This document shows, piece after piece, positions 1-9,868 of a DNA stretch of 22,473 nt. The notes under the pieces are model-generated. The model saw only the letters and a program-made list of their open reading frames with translations. It made no database searches and was not told the DNA's origin. Position 1 is the stretch's first letter. Each line of letters starts with the position of its first letter. Location of the stretch: positions 1 to 22,473 of the forward strand of contig DASZYF010000064.1 in the NCBI GenBank assembly GCA_035545535.1. Reading direction: 5' to 3'. Made by a program: the position numbers and the translations under genes. This DNA comes from DASZYF01 sp035545535 (lineage in GTDB: Bacteria; Actinomycetota; Actinomycetes; Mycobacteriales; CAJCIY01).

Positions 1-1002
1 TGCACCAAGGCGAGCACGAAGGACACTCCCTGCGGGGCGCTCGGCACCGACGTGAAGTCCGGCTCGGTCGTGGCCAACCCGAAGACCACGGGGACGGCGC
101 AGACGCAGATCGTCACCAACGACTGGGTCGTCGACCTCGACTTCCGCAACTCGCACTTCGCCCAGCTGACCCGTCTCACGGCGGGCGCCAACCAGTCCGG
201 CATCGCGGTGGCCATCACCCTCGACGGGATCGTGCAGTCGGCGCCGTACAACGAGACCGAGATCGACGGCCCGGTCGAGATCTCCACCTTCACGCAGAAG
301 CAGGCGCAGGACCTCGCCAACGTGCTGAAGTTCGGCGCCTTGCCGATCTCCTTCGGCAACGCGCCGCAGACGCAGACGATCAGCGCGACGCTCGGTCACG
401 ACTCGCTGAACGCCGGCCTCCTGGCGGGCGCCATCGGCCTCGCGCTCGTGATCATCTACTGCTTCATCTACTACCGCGCACTCGGCTTCGTCACGATCCT
501 GTCGCTCGCCGTCTCGGGTTCACTCGTGTACGCCACCGTGGTGATCCTCGGCAAGGCGATCGGCTACACCTTGTCGCTCGCCGGCATCGCGGGCTTCATC
601 GTGGCCATCGGCATCACGGCCGACTCGTTCGTCGTCTTCTATGAACGGTTGAAGGACGAGGTTCGAGAAGGGCGAACCGCCCGGTCCGGCGTAGAAGCCG
701 GCTGGGTGCGCGCCCGGCGCACGATCCTGTCCGCCGACGCGGTGTCGCTGCTCGCGGCGGTCATCCTCTACGTCGTGTCGATCGGCTCGGTGCGCGGGTT
801 CGCCTTCACCCTCGGCGTCTCGACGGCACTCGACCTCGTGACGGTCTTCCTGTTCACGAAGCCGCTCGTCACGATGCTCGTGCAGCGACCGTTCTTCTCC
901 AGCGGCAAGTGGAGCGGCCTCACGGCGGCGGCGCCCAACGCCCCGATCCGCCGGCGCCCGACGACGAGCCGTCCGCTCAAGCCGCAGGGAGGCGAGCTGT
1001 GA
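1..1002 (+). CDS. secD: Protein translocase subunit SecD (3' part, 5' end outside window)
   Basis: SecD forms a complex with SecF that uses the proton gradient to help pull proteins out of the SecYEG channel. The reading frame is open from base 1, so the N-terminus lies upstream and only about 333 codons are seen. The visible part begins in the extracytoplasmic domain and contains the family segment ending LANVLKFGALPISF. Then come several membrane helices from about fragment residue 138 on, including the conserved AGIAGFIVAIGITADSFVVF stretch followed by ERLKDE, which carries the membrane-embedded acidic residue of the SecD/RND fold. The C-terminus is a short basic, Pro/Arg-rich tail. The stop overlaps the secF start by 4 bp (GTGA), so the two are probably translated together. 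Identification is firm; the full length is unknown. Confidence 0.96.
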   Translation, partial: CTKASTKDTPCGALGTDVKSGSVVANPKTTGTAQTQIVTNDWVVDLDFRNSHFAQLTRLTAGANQSGIAVAITLDGIVQSAPYNETEIDGPVEISTFTQKQAQDLANVLKFGALPISFGNAPQTQTISATLGHDSLNAGLLAGAIGLALVIIYCFIYYRALGFVTILSLAVSGSLVYATVVILGKAIGYTLSLAGIAGFIVAIGITADSFVVFYERLKDEVREGRTARSGVEAGWVRARRTILSADAVSLLAAVILYVVSIGSVRGFAFTLGVSTALDLVTVFLFTKPLVTMLVQRPFFSSGKWSGLTAAAPNAPIRRRPTTSRPLKPQGGEL

Positions 1003-2174
1003 GCGCCGACACCGCAGGTCTGACGCTGCCCACGCCGCGCATGGGTCTGCGCTCGCTCCCGCACCGGCTCTACGCCGGCGAGGTCAGCTACGACTTCGTG
1101 TCGCGTCGTCGGCGCTGGTACGCGCTGTCCGCGCTCATCCTGGTGGTCAGCCTGGCGTCGATCCTGATCCGCGGCTTCAACTACGGGATCGACTTCAAGG
1201 GCGGTTCCACGTACGACCTGCCGCGCAACGGGCACAGCGTCGCCGACGCCACCGCCGCCGTCTCGGCGGCCGGGGTCACCGACGCGCAGGTGCAGACCTT
1301 GTCGGACAAGCACTTCCTCATCACGACGAAGAAGACCACCGACCAGGCCCAGGTCAACAAGGTCATCACCTCGCTGTCGACCAGGCTCGGCGTCGGGGTG
1401 AACGACATCTCGCCGAGCACCGTCGGCGGGACGTGGGGCTCGGAGATCAGCAAGAAGGCGCTCGAAGGCCTGCTGATCTTCCTCGCGGGCGTCGTCGTCT
1501 ACATCACCCTCGCCTTCCGCGAGTTCAAGATGGCGCTCTCGGCGTTCGTCGCCCTGCTGCACGACCTGCTGATCACGGCCGGCGTGTACTCGCTCGTCGG
1601 CTTCGAGGTCACACCGTCGACCGTCATCGCGCTGCTGACCATCCTCGGCTTCTCGCTCTACGACACCGTCGTCGTCTTCGACAAGGTGCGGGAGAACACC
1701 GCGAGGCTGCAGAGCGCCGGACGGGTCACCTATGGGCAGGCGTCGAACCTCGCGCTGAACCAGACGCTGGTCCGCTCCATCAACACCTCGCTCATCGCGC
1801 TCATCCCCGTCGCGTCGCTGCTGTTCGTCGGTGCGGGTCTGCTCGGCGCCGGAACGCTCAAGGACCTCGCCCTCGCGCAGTTCGTCGGCCTCGCGTCCGG
1901 CGCGTACTCGTCGATCTTCATCGCCACCCCGCTGCTCGTGCAGCTCAAGGAGCGCGAGCCGCAGATGAAGGCGCTCGCCGCGAAGGTCGCGCGCGCGGAG
2001 GCCGCCGGCAAGCCCGCCGGCACGCTGCGCCCGGCCGCGGTCGCCGCTACGGCCGGCTTCACCGCGGCGGCACCGGACGAACCTTCGGGTGGCACGGGTG
2101 TTCGCCCCTCGCCGCCGCCGCGCCAGCAGCGCCGCCGCAACCGCGGCCGGCCCTCCGGCAAGCGCCGCCGCTGA
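999..2174 (+). CDS. secF: Protein translocase subunit SecF
   Basis: Partner of SecD in the SecDF export motor of the cytoplasmic membrane; 391 aa. The GTG start at 999 is chosen because it has a good Shine-Dalgarno (GGGAGG at 988-993) and overlaps the secD stop. Visible features are a first membrane helix after SRRRRWYALSALILVV, the SecF signature GIDFKGG just after it, an extracytoplasmic P1-like domain, and a second helical bundle with the conserved block GFSLYDTVVVFDKVREN (the SecF counterpart of the SecD acidic motif). The last ~55 residues are an Ala/Pro-rich tail ending in a strongly basic run (RRRNRGRPSGKRRR), likely cytoplasmic. The apt start follows after only 2 bp, so the gene sits in a secD-secF-apt operon. 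Confidence 0.97.
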   Translation: MSADTAGLTLPTPRMGLRSLPHRLYAGEVSYDFVSRRRRWYALSALILVVSLASILIRGFNYGIDFKGGSTYDLPRNGHSVADATAAVSAAGVTDAQVQTLSDKHFLITTKKTTDQAQVNKVITSLSTRLGVGVNDISPSTVGGTWGSEISKKALEGLLIFLAGVVVYITLAFREFKMALSAFVALLHDLLITAGVYSLVGFEVTPSTVIALLTILGFSLYDTVVVFDKVRENTARLQSAGRVTYGQASNLALNQTLVRSINTSLIALIPVASLLFVGAGLLGAGTLKDLALAQFVGLASGAYSSIFIATPLLVQLKEREPQMKALAAKVARAEAAGKPAGTLRPAAVAATAGFTAAAPDEPSGGTGVRPSPPPRQQRRRNRGRPSGKRRR

Positions 2175-2176
2175 CG

Positions 2177-2704
2177 ATGTCCGATCTCGCGGAACGCGTC
2201 GCGGGGCTGGTCCGCGACGTCCCGGACTTCCCGACGCCCGGCATCCTGTTCCGCGACATCGCGCCGCTGCTGCGCGACCCCCAGACCTTCGGCGACGTCG
2301 TCGGCTGGTTCGCAGAGCGGGCCGCCCAGCACGGTGCCACCGTCGTGGTGGGCATCGAGTCCCGCGGGTTCCTGCTGGGCGCCCCTGCCGCATTGCGCGC
2401 GAACGTCCCCTTCGTCCCGGTGCGCAAGGCCGGCAAGCTCCCCGGACCGGTGCACGGAGAGGCCTGCACCCTCGAGTACGGAGAGACCGAGCTGCAGGTG
2501 CAGGTCGGAGCACTGCACGAAGGGGACCGCGTTCTGGTGGTCGACGACGTGCTCGCCACCGGTGGCACGGCGGGAGCGGCCGCGGCCCTGGTAAGGGCTG
2601 ACGGCGCCGAGCCGGTCGAGCTGGCCGTGCTGCTCGAGCTCGAAGCCCTGTCCGGGCGCGGGCAGCTCGCACCGTGGCCGGTCTCGGCGCTGCTCGCCGT
2701 CTGA
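2177..2704 (+). CDS. apt: Adenine phosphoribosyltransferase
   Basis: Converts adenine and PRPP to AMP and pyrophosphate (purine salvage, cytoplasm). The product is 175 aa, the usual family size. The type I phosphoribosyltransferase PRPP-binding loop is clear at residues 119-132 (VLVVDDVLATGGTA). The N-terminal part shows the Apt-typical DFPTPGILFRDIAPLL and the GIESRGFLLGAPAA segment. The ATG start lies 2 bp after the secF stop and I see no clear Shine-Dalgarno, so translation is probably coupled to secF. Position between secF and rel is the usual actinobacterial order. The stop is followed by a 108-bp gap holding the rel promoter candidate. Confidence 0.96.
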   Translation: MSDLAERVAGLVRDVPDFPTPGILFRDIAPLLRDPQTFGDVVGWFAERAAQHGATVVVGIESRGFLLGAPAALRANVPFVPVRKAGKLPGPVHGEACTLEYGETELQVQVGALHEGDRVLVVDDVLATGGTAGAAAALVRADGAEPVELAVLLELEALSGRGQLAPWPVSALLAV

Positions 2705-2767
2705 ACCGGAACGGCGGCGAGTAGCGCAGGTCACTCGGTCGACGGAGGATCTCGCGCACCCGCCCGT

Positions 2768-2773
2768 TACGAT
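2768..2773 (+). promoter_or_regulatory. Candidate -10 element of the rel promoter
   Basis: TACGAT lies in the 108-bp gap between apt and rel and fits the actinobacterial TANNNT -10 consensus. Transcription would start near 2780 and give a leader of about 33 nt that contains the rel Shine-Dalgarno. I see no convincing -35 at 16-18 bp, so this rests on the -10 hexamer and its placement only. Confidence 0.4.
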
Positions 2774-2812
2774 TGAGGTTCGAACGAACATGCACCCGCG
2801 AGGAGCCGCCGC

Positions 2813-5290
<2,478 letters not shown>

Positions 5291-5300
5291 CAGGCTCCGG

Positions 5301-5306
5301 CAGACT
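5301..5306 (+). promoter_or_regulatory. Candidate leaderless -10 element for the acylase gene
   Basis: CAGACT ends exactly 6 nt before the GTG start at 5313 and lies in the 22-bp gap after rel. There is no Shine-Dalgarno. This spacing puts the transcription start at or next to the start codon, the leaderless arrangement common in actinobacteria. No -35 is evident. Confidence 0.45.
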
Positions 5307-5312
5307 CGGCCG

Positions 5313-8273
5313 GTGCGCCGCCCCCTCGTAGCCCTGCTCGTCTCCGTCGCGATCGTCCCCGTCGCCGTGGCATCCGTCGGCGGCGCGGTCGCCGCCTCCG
5401 GCCCGACCTACCGAGCCGACGACTACGCGGACGGTCAGGCGATGAGCATCCTTCCCCCGGGCGAGAACGGCCTGGTCACCGCGGCGCAGGCGCTCTCGAC
5501 CGAGGCCGGCGGCGCCCGGGCGCCGCACAGCCAGGACGACCTCGACAAGTACGGGAACCTGCTCTACGGCTCCCCGACGGTGACCAACGCGACGCTGTCG
5601 CAGTACTTCGACGACGAGAGCTTCGGCGTCAAGCCGGCCGACGTCATCCGCTCCGAGAACCCCGAGCCGGGCGTCACGATCTACCGCGACGCGCGGGACG
5701 TCCCCCACGTCTACGGCGACTCCGACGCGACGATGGCGTTCGGCGCGGGCTACGCCCAGGCCGAGGACCGCCTGTTCTTCATGGACGTGTTGCGCCACTA
5801 CGGCGAGGGCACACTCTCGAGCTTCCTCGGCCCGTCCTGCGACTTCGAGCAGATGGACCACGACCAGCTGCTGATCGCGCCGTACACGCAAGCCCAGGCG
5901 CAGGCCCAGCTCGATGCGCTGCCGGGGGAGTACGGCAGCGACGGCCAGGCCGCGAAGGACCTCATCACCAGCTACGTCGCCGGCGTCAACGCCTGGATCG
6001 ACGCCGCGCTGCTCGACCCGGCGAACAAGCTCGACGCGGACTATGCCGCCGCGGTGCAGAACGCCGTGCCCACGCACTGGAAGCCCACCGACGTCGTCGC
6101 GATCGCCGCCCTCATCGGCGGCCTGCTCGGCAAGGGCGGCGGCGATGAGGTGCACAACGCGACCGCGCGGAGCTACCTGCAGGGCAAGTACGGTGCCGCT
6201 GGCGGTGCCCAGGCCTTCGCCGACCTGAAGCAGGACGAGGACCCGCTGGCCCCCAGCACGCTCGAGTCGGGCACGTTCCCCTACGAGCACCCGACGAAGG
6301 TCGACCCCGCGAAGACCGCGATCCCCGACTCGGCGACGCTCACCGGCGGTCCGACCGCGACGACGGCGAACTGCGACCTGACCAAGCCGAACGCCGCCGC
6401 GCTCAACGTGATGCAGGGGATCCGCGCACTGCCGCACGACATGAGCAACGCCATCGTCGTCGCCGGCTCGCACACCGACGACGGCCACCCCATCGCCGTC
6501 TTCGGCCCCCAGACCAGCTACTTCGCGCCCGAGATCCTCATGGAGGAGGACCTGCACTCGCCGCACTACGCCGCCGAGGGAGCGTCGTTCCCGGGCACCG
6601 GCCTCGTCGAGCTCGGTCGTGGTGAGGACTTCGCGTGGTCGGCGACCACGCCGAGCGTCGACGTCATCGACCAGCGCGTCGAGAAGATCTGCAACCCGTC
6701 CGGTGGCGCACCCGCCGCCAACGGGACGTACTACCTGCTGAACGGGCAGTGCGTGCCGATGACGCACGAGACCTTCGACGAAGGCGTCACCATCACCAAG
6801 CCCGGCGGGGTCGGCGCTCCTGCGGTCGTGAACCACGACATCTACCTGACGCAGGACGGCGGCATCGTGCAGGGGTGGACCACCGTGGGGGGCCAGCCGG
6901 TGGCCATCGCGTCGCAGCGCTCCACGTTCAACCACGACATCGACTCGGTCATCGGCTTCCTGCGTTGGGGCGACCCCGACCTCACCTACGACGCGAAGAG
7001 CTGGCAGAAGGGCGCGGCCGACATCGGCTTCGTGTTCAACTGGTTCTACGCCGACGACCGCGACATCGCGTACTTCTTGTCGGGCCGTGACCCGCTGCGG
7101 CGCAGCGACGTCGACCCGGACCTGCCGACCTGGGGGACGGGAGGTGCCGAGTGGACCGGCTTCCTCTCTGCCGCAGGGCATCCCCAGGCGATCAACCCGC
7201 CGAACGGGTACCTCGTCAGCTGGAACAACAAGAGCGCGCACGGCTTCAGTGCGGCCGACGACGAGCGCAGCTTCGGCCCCGTCTACCGGGCGCTGCTCCT
7301 CATCAACGGGCTGAAGGCGACGTTCAAGGCGCACCCGAAGGTGTCGCGCGCGCAGGTCGTCAAGGTGATGGAGAACGCGGCGAGCCAGGACCTCGACGGT
7401 CAGACGGTCCTGCCGCAGCTGCTCGCCTACCTCGGCAACCGCGCGGAACCACCGGGCGTGACTGCGATGCTGGCGCAGCTGCGCTCGTGGCTCGCCGACG
7501 GCACGCATCGCAAGAAGGCGAAGCCCGGTGATGCGCAGTACGCGCACGCCGCGGCCGTGGCGATCATGGATGACCTGTCGCCCGCGCTCGCGCGCGCGTT
7601 CTTCGAGCCGATCTTCGGCACTGCGACCAAGGCGTGGCCCACGCCGGCGCTCGGCTTCGACGAGGGCTTCGCGACGTTCCCGCTGTACTTCCAGAACACG
7701 CCGAACAACGGCGGGTTCCACCTCGGCAGCGCGTTCGACGGCGGCTACGAGAGCTACCTCGTGCGCGTCTTCGAGGAGCTGCGCGGTCAGAAGCCCAAGG
7801 ATGCGTTCCGCGCGACGATCACGTCGCACCTGTGCGGCACGGGACCCACCGCGTGCCGCGGGGCCGTCGACACCGCGCTGGCGAACACCTACAACGCGCT
7901 CGTCGCCGCCAACGGCGGGTCGACCGACGTCGCGTCGTGGACGGCGTCGGTCGAGTCCAAGGCCGGCAACCAGGCGATGCCCGTGTTCGACGCGCTCGTC
8001 TTCCGACCCATCGGCCTGATCGCCCAGCCGAACCTCGACTGGCAGAACCGGCCGACCTTCCAGCAGGTCGTCCAGTTCCCTCGGCACCGCCCGCGGGTCG
8101 GCGGGAAGCCGGCCACGAAGCCGGCCGGCGGCCGGCCGGGCCGCGTGACGAGGCCCTCCGGGTCGCTCGCGGCGACGGGGCTCGCAGGTGGTGCGGCCGC
8201 CGCTGCGCTGGCCCTCACCACTGCCGGACTAGCGGTGGGTGCTCGCCGACGCCGACGGGCTCGGGCTGGCTGA
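5313..8273 (+). CDS. Secreted penicillin acylase family (S45) amidohydrolase with LAATG sorting tail
   Basis: An Ntn-hydrolase of the penicillin/acyl-homoserine-lactone acylase superfamily; such enzymes cleave amide-linked acyl groups. 986 aa. The GTG start gives a signal peptide (RRPLVALLVSVAIV..., predicted cut after GGAVA). The alpha-chain region shows YRDARDVPHVYGDSD and GAGYAQAEDRLFFMDVLR. The likely autocatalytic cut and nucleophile is S378 in HDMSNAIVVAG, followed by the usual PIAVFGPQTSYFAPE. The C-terminus has LAATG at 952-956, a hydrophobic helix and a run of arginines, which is a sortase-type cell-wall sorting signal of the LAxTG (class E) kind. Substrate cannot be told from sequence; lactone quenching, beta-lactam or lipopeptide deacylation are all possible. 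The 3' end overlaps the convergent NlpC/P60 gene by 45 bp. Confidence 0.9.
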   Translation: MRRPLVALLVSVAIVPVAVASVGGAVAASGPTYRADDYADGQAMSILPPGENGLVTAAQALSTEAGGARAPHSQDDLDKYGNLLYGSPTVTNATLSQYFDDESFGVKPADVIRSENPEPGVTIYRDARDVPHVYGDSDATMAFGAGYAQAEDRLFFMDVLRHYGEGTLSSFLGPSCDFEQMDHDQLLIAPYTQAQAQAQLDALPGEYGSDGQAAKDLITSYVAGVNAWIDAALLDPANKLDADYAAAVQNAVPTHWKPTDVVAIAALIGGLLGKGGGDEVHNATARSYLQGKYGAAGGAQAFADLKQDEDPLAPSTLESGTFPYEHPTKVDPAKTAIPDSATLTGGPTATTANCDLTKPNAAALNVMQGIRALPHDMSNAIVVAGSHTDDGHPIAVFGPQTSYFAPEILMEEDLHSPHYAAEGASFPGTGLVELGRGEDFAWSATTPSVDVIDQRVEKICNPSGGAPAANGTYYLLNGQCVPMTHETFDEGVTITKPGGVGAPAVVNHDIYLTQDGGIVQGWTTVGGQPVAIASQRSTFNHDIDSVIGFLRWGDPDLTYDAKSWQKGAADIGFVFNWFYADDRDIAYFLSGRDPLRRSDVDPDLPTWGTGGAEWTGFLSAAGHPQAINPPNGYLVSWNNKSAHGFSAADDERSFGPVYRALLLINGLKATFKAHPKVSRAQVVKVMENAASQDLDGQTVLPQLLAYLGNRAEPPGVTAMLAQLRSWLADGTHRKKAKPGDAQYAHAAAVAIMDDLSPALARAFFEPIFGTATKAWPTPALGFDEGFATFPLYFQNTPNNGGFHLGSAFDGGYESYLVRVFEELRGQKPKDAFRATITSHLCGTGPTACRGAVDTALANTYNALVAANGGSTDVASWTASVESKAGNQAMPVFDALVFRPIGLIAQPNLDWQNRPTFQQVVQFPRHRPRVGGKPATKPAGGRPGRVTRPSGSLAATGLAGGAAAAALALTTAGLAVGARRRRRARAG

Positions 8274-9758
8274 CGTCTTCGGCGACGGCGACGGCGACGG
8301 CGACGCGGACGGGCTGACGGCCGGGCCCGGCGATGCGCTGGGCGATGTGCTCGGCGATGTGCTCGGCGATGTGCTCGGCGACGGAGACGGCGAGGGCTTC
8401 GGCGCAGCGGTCGGCTTGGGCTTGGGCAGCTTCGCGGTCGCCGGTCCCGTGCCGGGGACGCGGGGCATCTTCGGCTGCAGCCGCGCGAGGACCAGCTCGG
8501 CCGCCGTGTGCGGGCCGTCACCCGCGCGGCTACCCATCGCGAGCCAGGCGGCGAGCAGCTCGTCGGCCGTGCCGGTGACCGGTAGGCCCGCCTTCTGCTG
8601 CGCCGCCTGCACCGCGGCGACCGTGGTGGCGTCGTCCGTGCCGGTCGTGGGCACGTGGAGCAGCTTCTGCAGCACCTTCACGGTTGGCGACGTCGTGTTC
8701 GGGGCGACCGGCCAGCGCAGGCTCGCCGTCGGCCGGATGACCTGGCCGACGAGGGCGTTCGCGCGCAGCGGCGTGATGCGCACCTTGGCGCCGGTGTAGG
8801 GCGCCTCGACGATGAGGCCGCTGCCGAGGTAGAGGCCCACGTGGTAGACGTCCCACGCGTCGGTCGGGTCGGTCGCCCAGAAGACGAGGTCGCCGATGTG
8901 CGCCTGCGCGAGCGGGATGCGGGCGCCCGCCCTGATCTGGGTGCTCGTGACGCGGGGGAGCGCGATGCCGATGCTCGCGTAGGCATGCCGGGCCAGGCCC
9001 GAGCAGTCCCATCCGCCGACGCCGGTGCCGCCCCACTTGTACGGGACGCCGAGCTCGGCCAGTGCGGAGCGGGCGGCGGCGCGGCCGAGCAGGTTCGTCG
9101 TCGGCGCCGCGGGCGGCGTGGCCGGGACCACCGGCCAAGCCTTCGGGGTCATCGCCTTCACCGTGCGCGCGATGACGCCGGGGTCGATGTCCGGCACCCC
9201 GGTCTTCGGGCCGTGCGGGCCCGGCTTGGGCTCCACCGGGCAGGCCGCCCCGCCGAGGCCGAGGGCGCTCCACGTGGGGGCATCGATGACGGGGCCGGTC
9301 GGAGCGGGCGTCGAGGTCGCGGTAGGGGTCGCGCTCGGACCGGTCGTGCTGATGGCACTCCCCGATGCCGACGCCGAGGCCGATGCCGAGACCGACGGGG
9401 ACGGCGAGCCCGTCGGCGTGGTGGCCGCAGACGGCGCCGGCGACGGCGAGGAGCTCGCGGCGGTGGTGACGCCGGCCTTGGCGAGTGCGGTGCGCAGCGC
9501 GGTCCAGGTGGCCGCGTCGGCGACCGGCCAGAGCGTCCCGGTGCGCGCGACCTTGAGCTTCGCCTGCAGCGTCTGCACCGCGAGGTGGGCCGCGCGGGCC
9601 GGGCCCGCGGGCACGACGGGGCAGACGACCTTCTTCGGCGCGGTCGGCGGGGGCGGGACGTGCGACGCGGCGAACGCGGGCGCGCCCAGCGGGGTGCCGA
9701 CGACGACAGCGACGCAGGCAGCCGTCAGGGCTGCCGGGCGGGTCAGGTGGCGCGGCAC
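8229..9758 (-). CDS. Secreted NlpC/P60 peptidoglycan hydrolase with PG-binding-like segments
   Basis: A probable cell-wall endopeptidase that cleaves peptide stems of peptidoglycan outside the cell. 509 aa, GTG start. The signal peptide is residues ~1-30 (cut after APAFA). Then comes a segment resembling a peptidoglycan-binding repeat (LAVQTLQAKLKVARTGTLWP), a Ser/Ala/Thr/Pro linker, and the NlpC/P60 domain (~225-345) with catalytic C252 in WDCSGLA and its histidine in YHVGLYLG. A second peptidoglycan-binding-like segment follows (SPTVKVLQKLLHVPTTGT). The tail is a long Ser/Pro/Thr low-complexity region with STSP repeats, ending in SASASTHR. I see no sortase motif or membrane helix at the C-terminus; the tail may thread the wall. 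A leaderless-type promoter precedes the start. Confidence 0.92.
   Translation of the reverse strand: MPRHLTRPAALTAACVAVVVGTPLGAPAFAASHVPPPPTAPKKVVCPVVPAGPARAAHLAVQTLQAKLKVARTGTLWPVADAATWTALRTALAKAGVTTAASSSPSPAPSAATTPTGSPSPSVSASASASASGSAISTTGPSATPTATSTPAPTGPVIDAPTWSALGLGGAACPVEPKPGPHGPKTGVPDIDPGVIARTVKAMTPKAWPVVPATPPAAPTTNLLGRAAARSALAELGVPYKWGGTGVGGWDCSGLARHAYASIGIALPRVTSTQIRAGARIPLAQAHIGDLVFWATDPTDAWDVYHVGLYLGSGLIVEAPYTGAKVRITPLRANALVGQVIRPTASLRWPVAPNTTSPTVKVLQKLLHVPTTGTDDATTVAAVQAAQQKAGLPVTGTADELLAAWLAMGSRAGDGPHTAAELVLARLQPKMPRVPGTGPATAKLPKPKPTAAPKPSPSPSPSTSPSTSPSTSPSASPGPAVSPSASPSPSPSPKTSASPSPSASASTHR
8329..8388. repeat. 12-bp tandem repeat encoding Ser/Pro-rich tail
   Basis: Three perfect copies of GGCGATGTGCTC (8341-8376) are flanked by degenerate copies at 8329-8340 and from 8377. 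On the minus strand each copy encodes a Ser-Thr-Ser-Pro-like unit of the NlpC/P60 protein tail. A shorter GGCGAC 6-bp repeat lies just before it, at about 8281-8304. The unit length keeps the frame, so copy-number change would alter tail length without a frameshift. Confidence 0.85.
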
Positions 9759-9764
9759 CTCAGC

Positions 9765-9794
9765 AGCATCGGCAAAGACCCCTGATCACTGCAA
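9765..9794 (-). promoter_or_regulatory. Candidate leaderless promoter of the NlpC/P60 gene
   Basis: On the minus strand a -35-like TTGCAG (9789-9794) and a -10-like GATGCT (9765-9770) are 18 bp apart. The -10 ends 6 nt before the GTG at 9758, and there is no Shine-Dalgarno. This is the most complete promoter of the leaderless type in the window, since it also has a plausible -35. Confidence 0.5.
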
Positions 9795-9822
9795 CCCCAC
9801 CAGGCACAGGATCCCCAAGATT

Positions 9823-9845
9823 GGACATCTGGACGTCAGATGGCC
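9823..9845 (-). terminator. Hairpin after gcvP, probable terminator without U-tract
   Basis: A perfect 6-bp inverted repeat, CATCTG / CAGATG with a 5-nt loop (9826-9842), is extended by a GG/CC pair beyond one mismatch. It begins about 25 bp past the gcvP stop, ahead of the next minus-strand gene. No run of U follows, as is common for actinobacterial terminators. Confidence 0.45.
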
Positions 9846-9868
9846 AGGACACCTGCTGCGATGAAGGG

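Noticed and set aside
8329..8388. CRISPR-like array
   Set aside because: The 12-bp units are contiguous with no spacers and lie inside a coding region; they are a coding tandem repeat.
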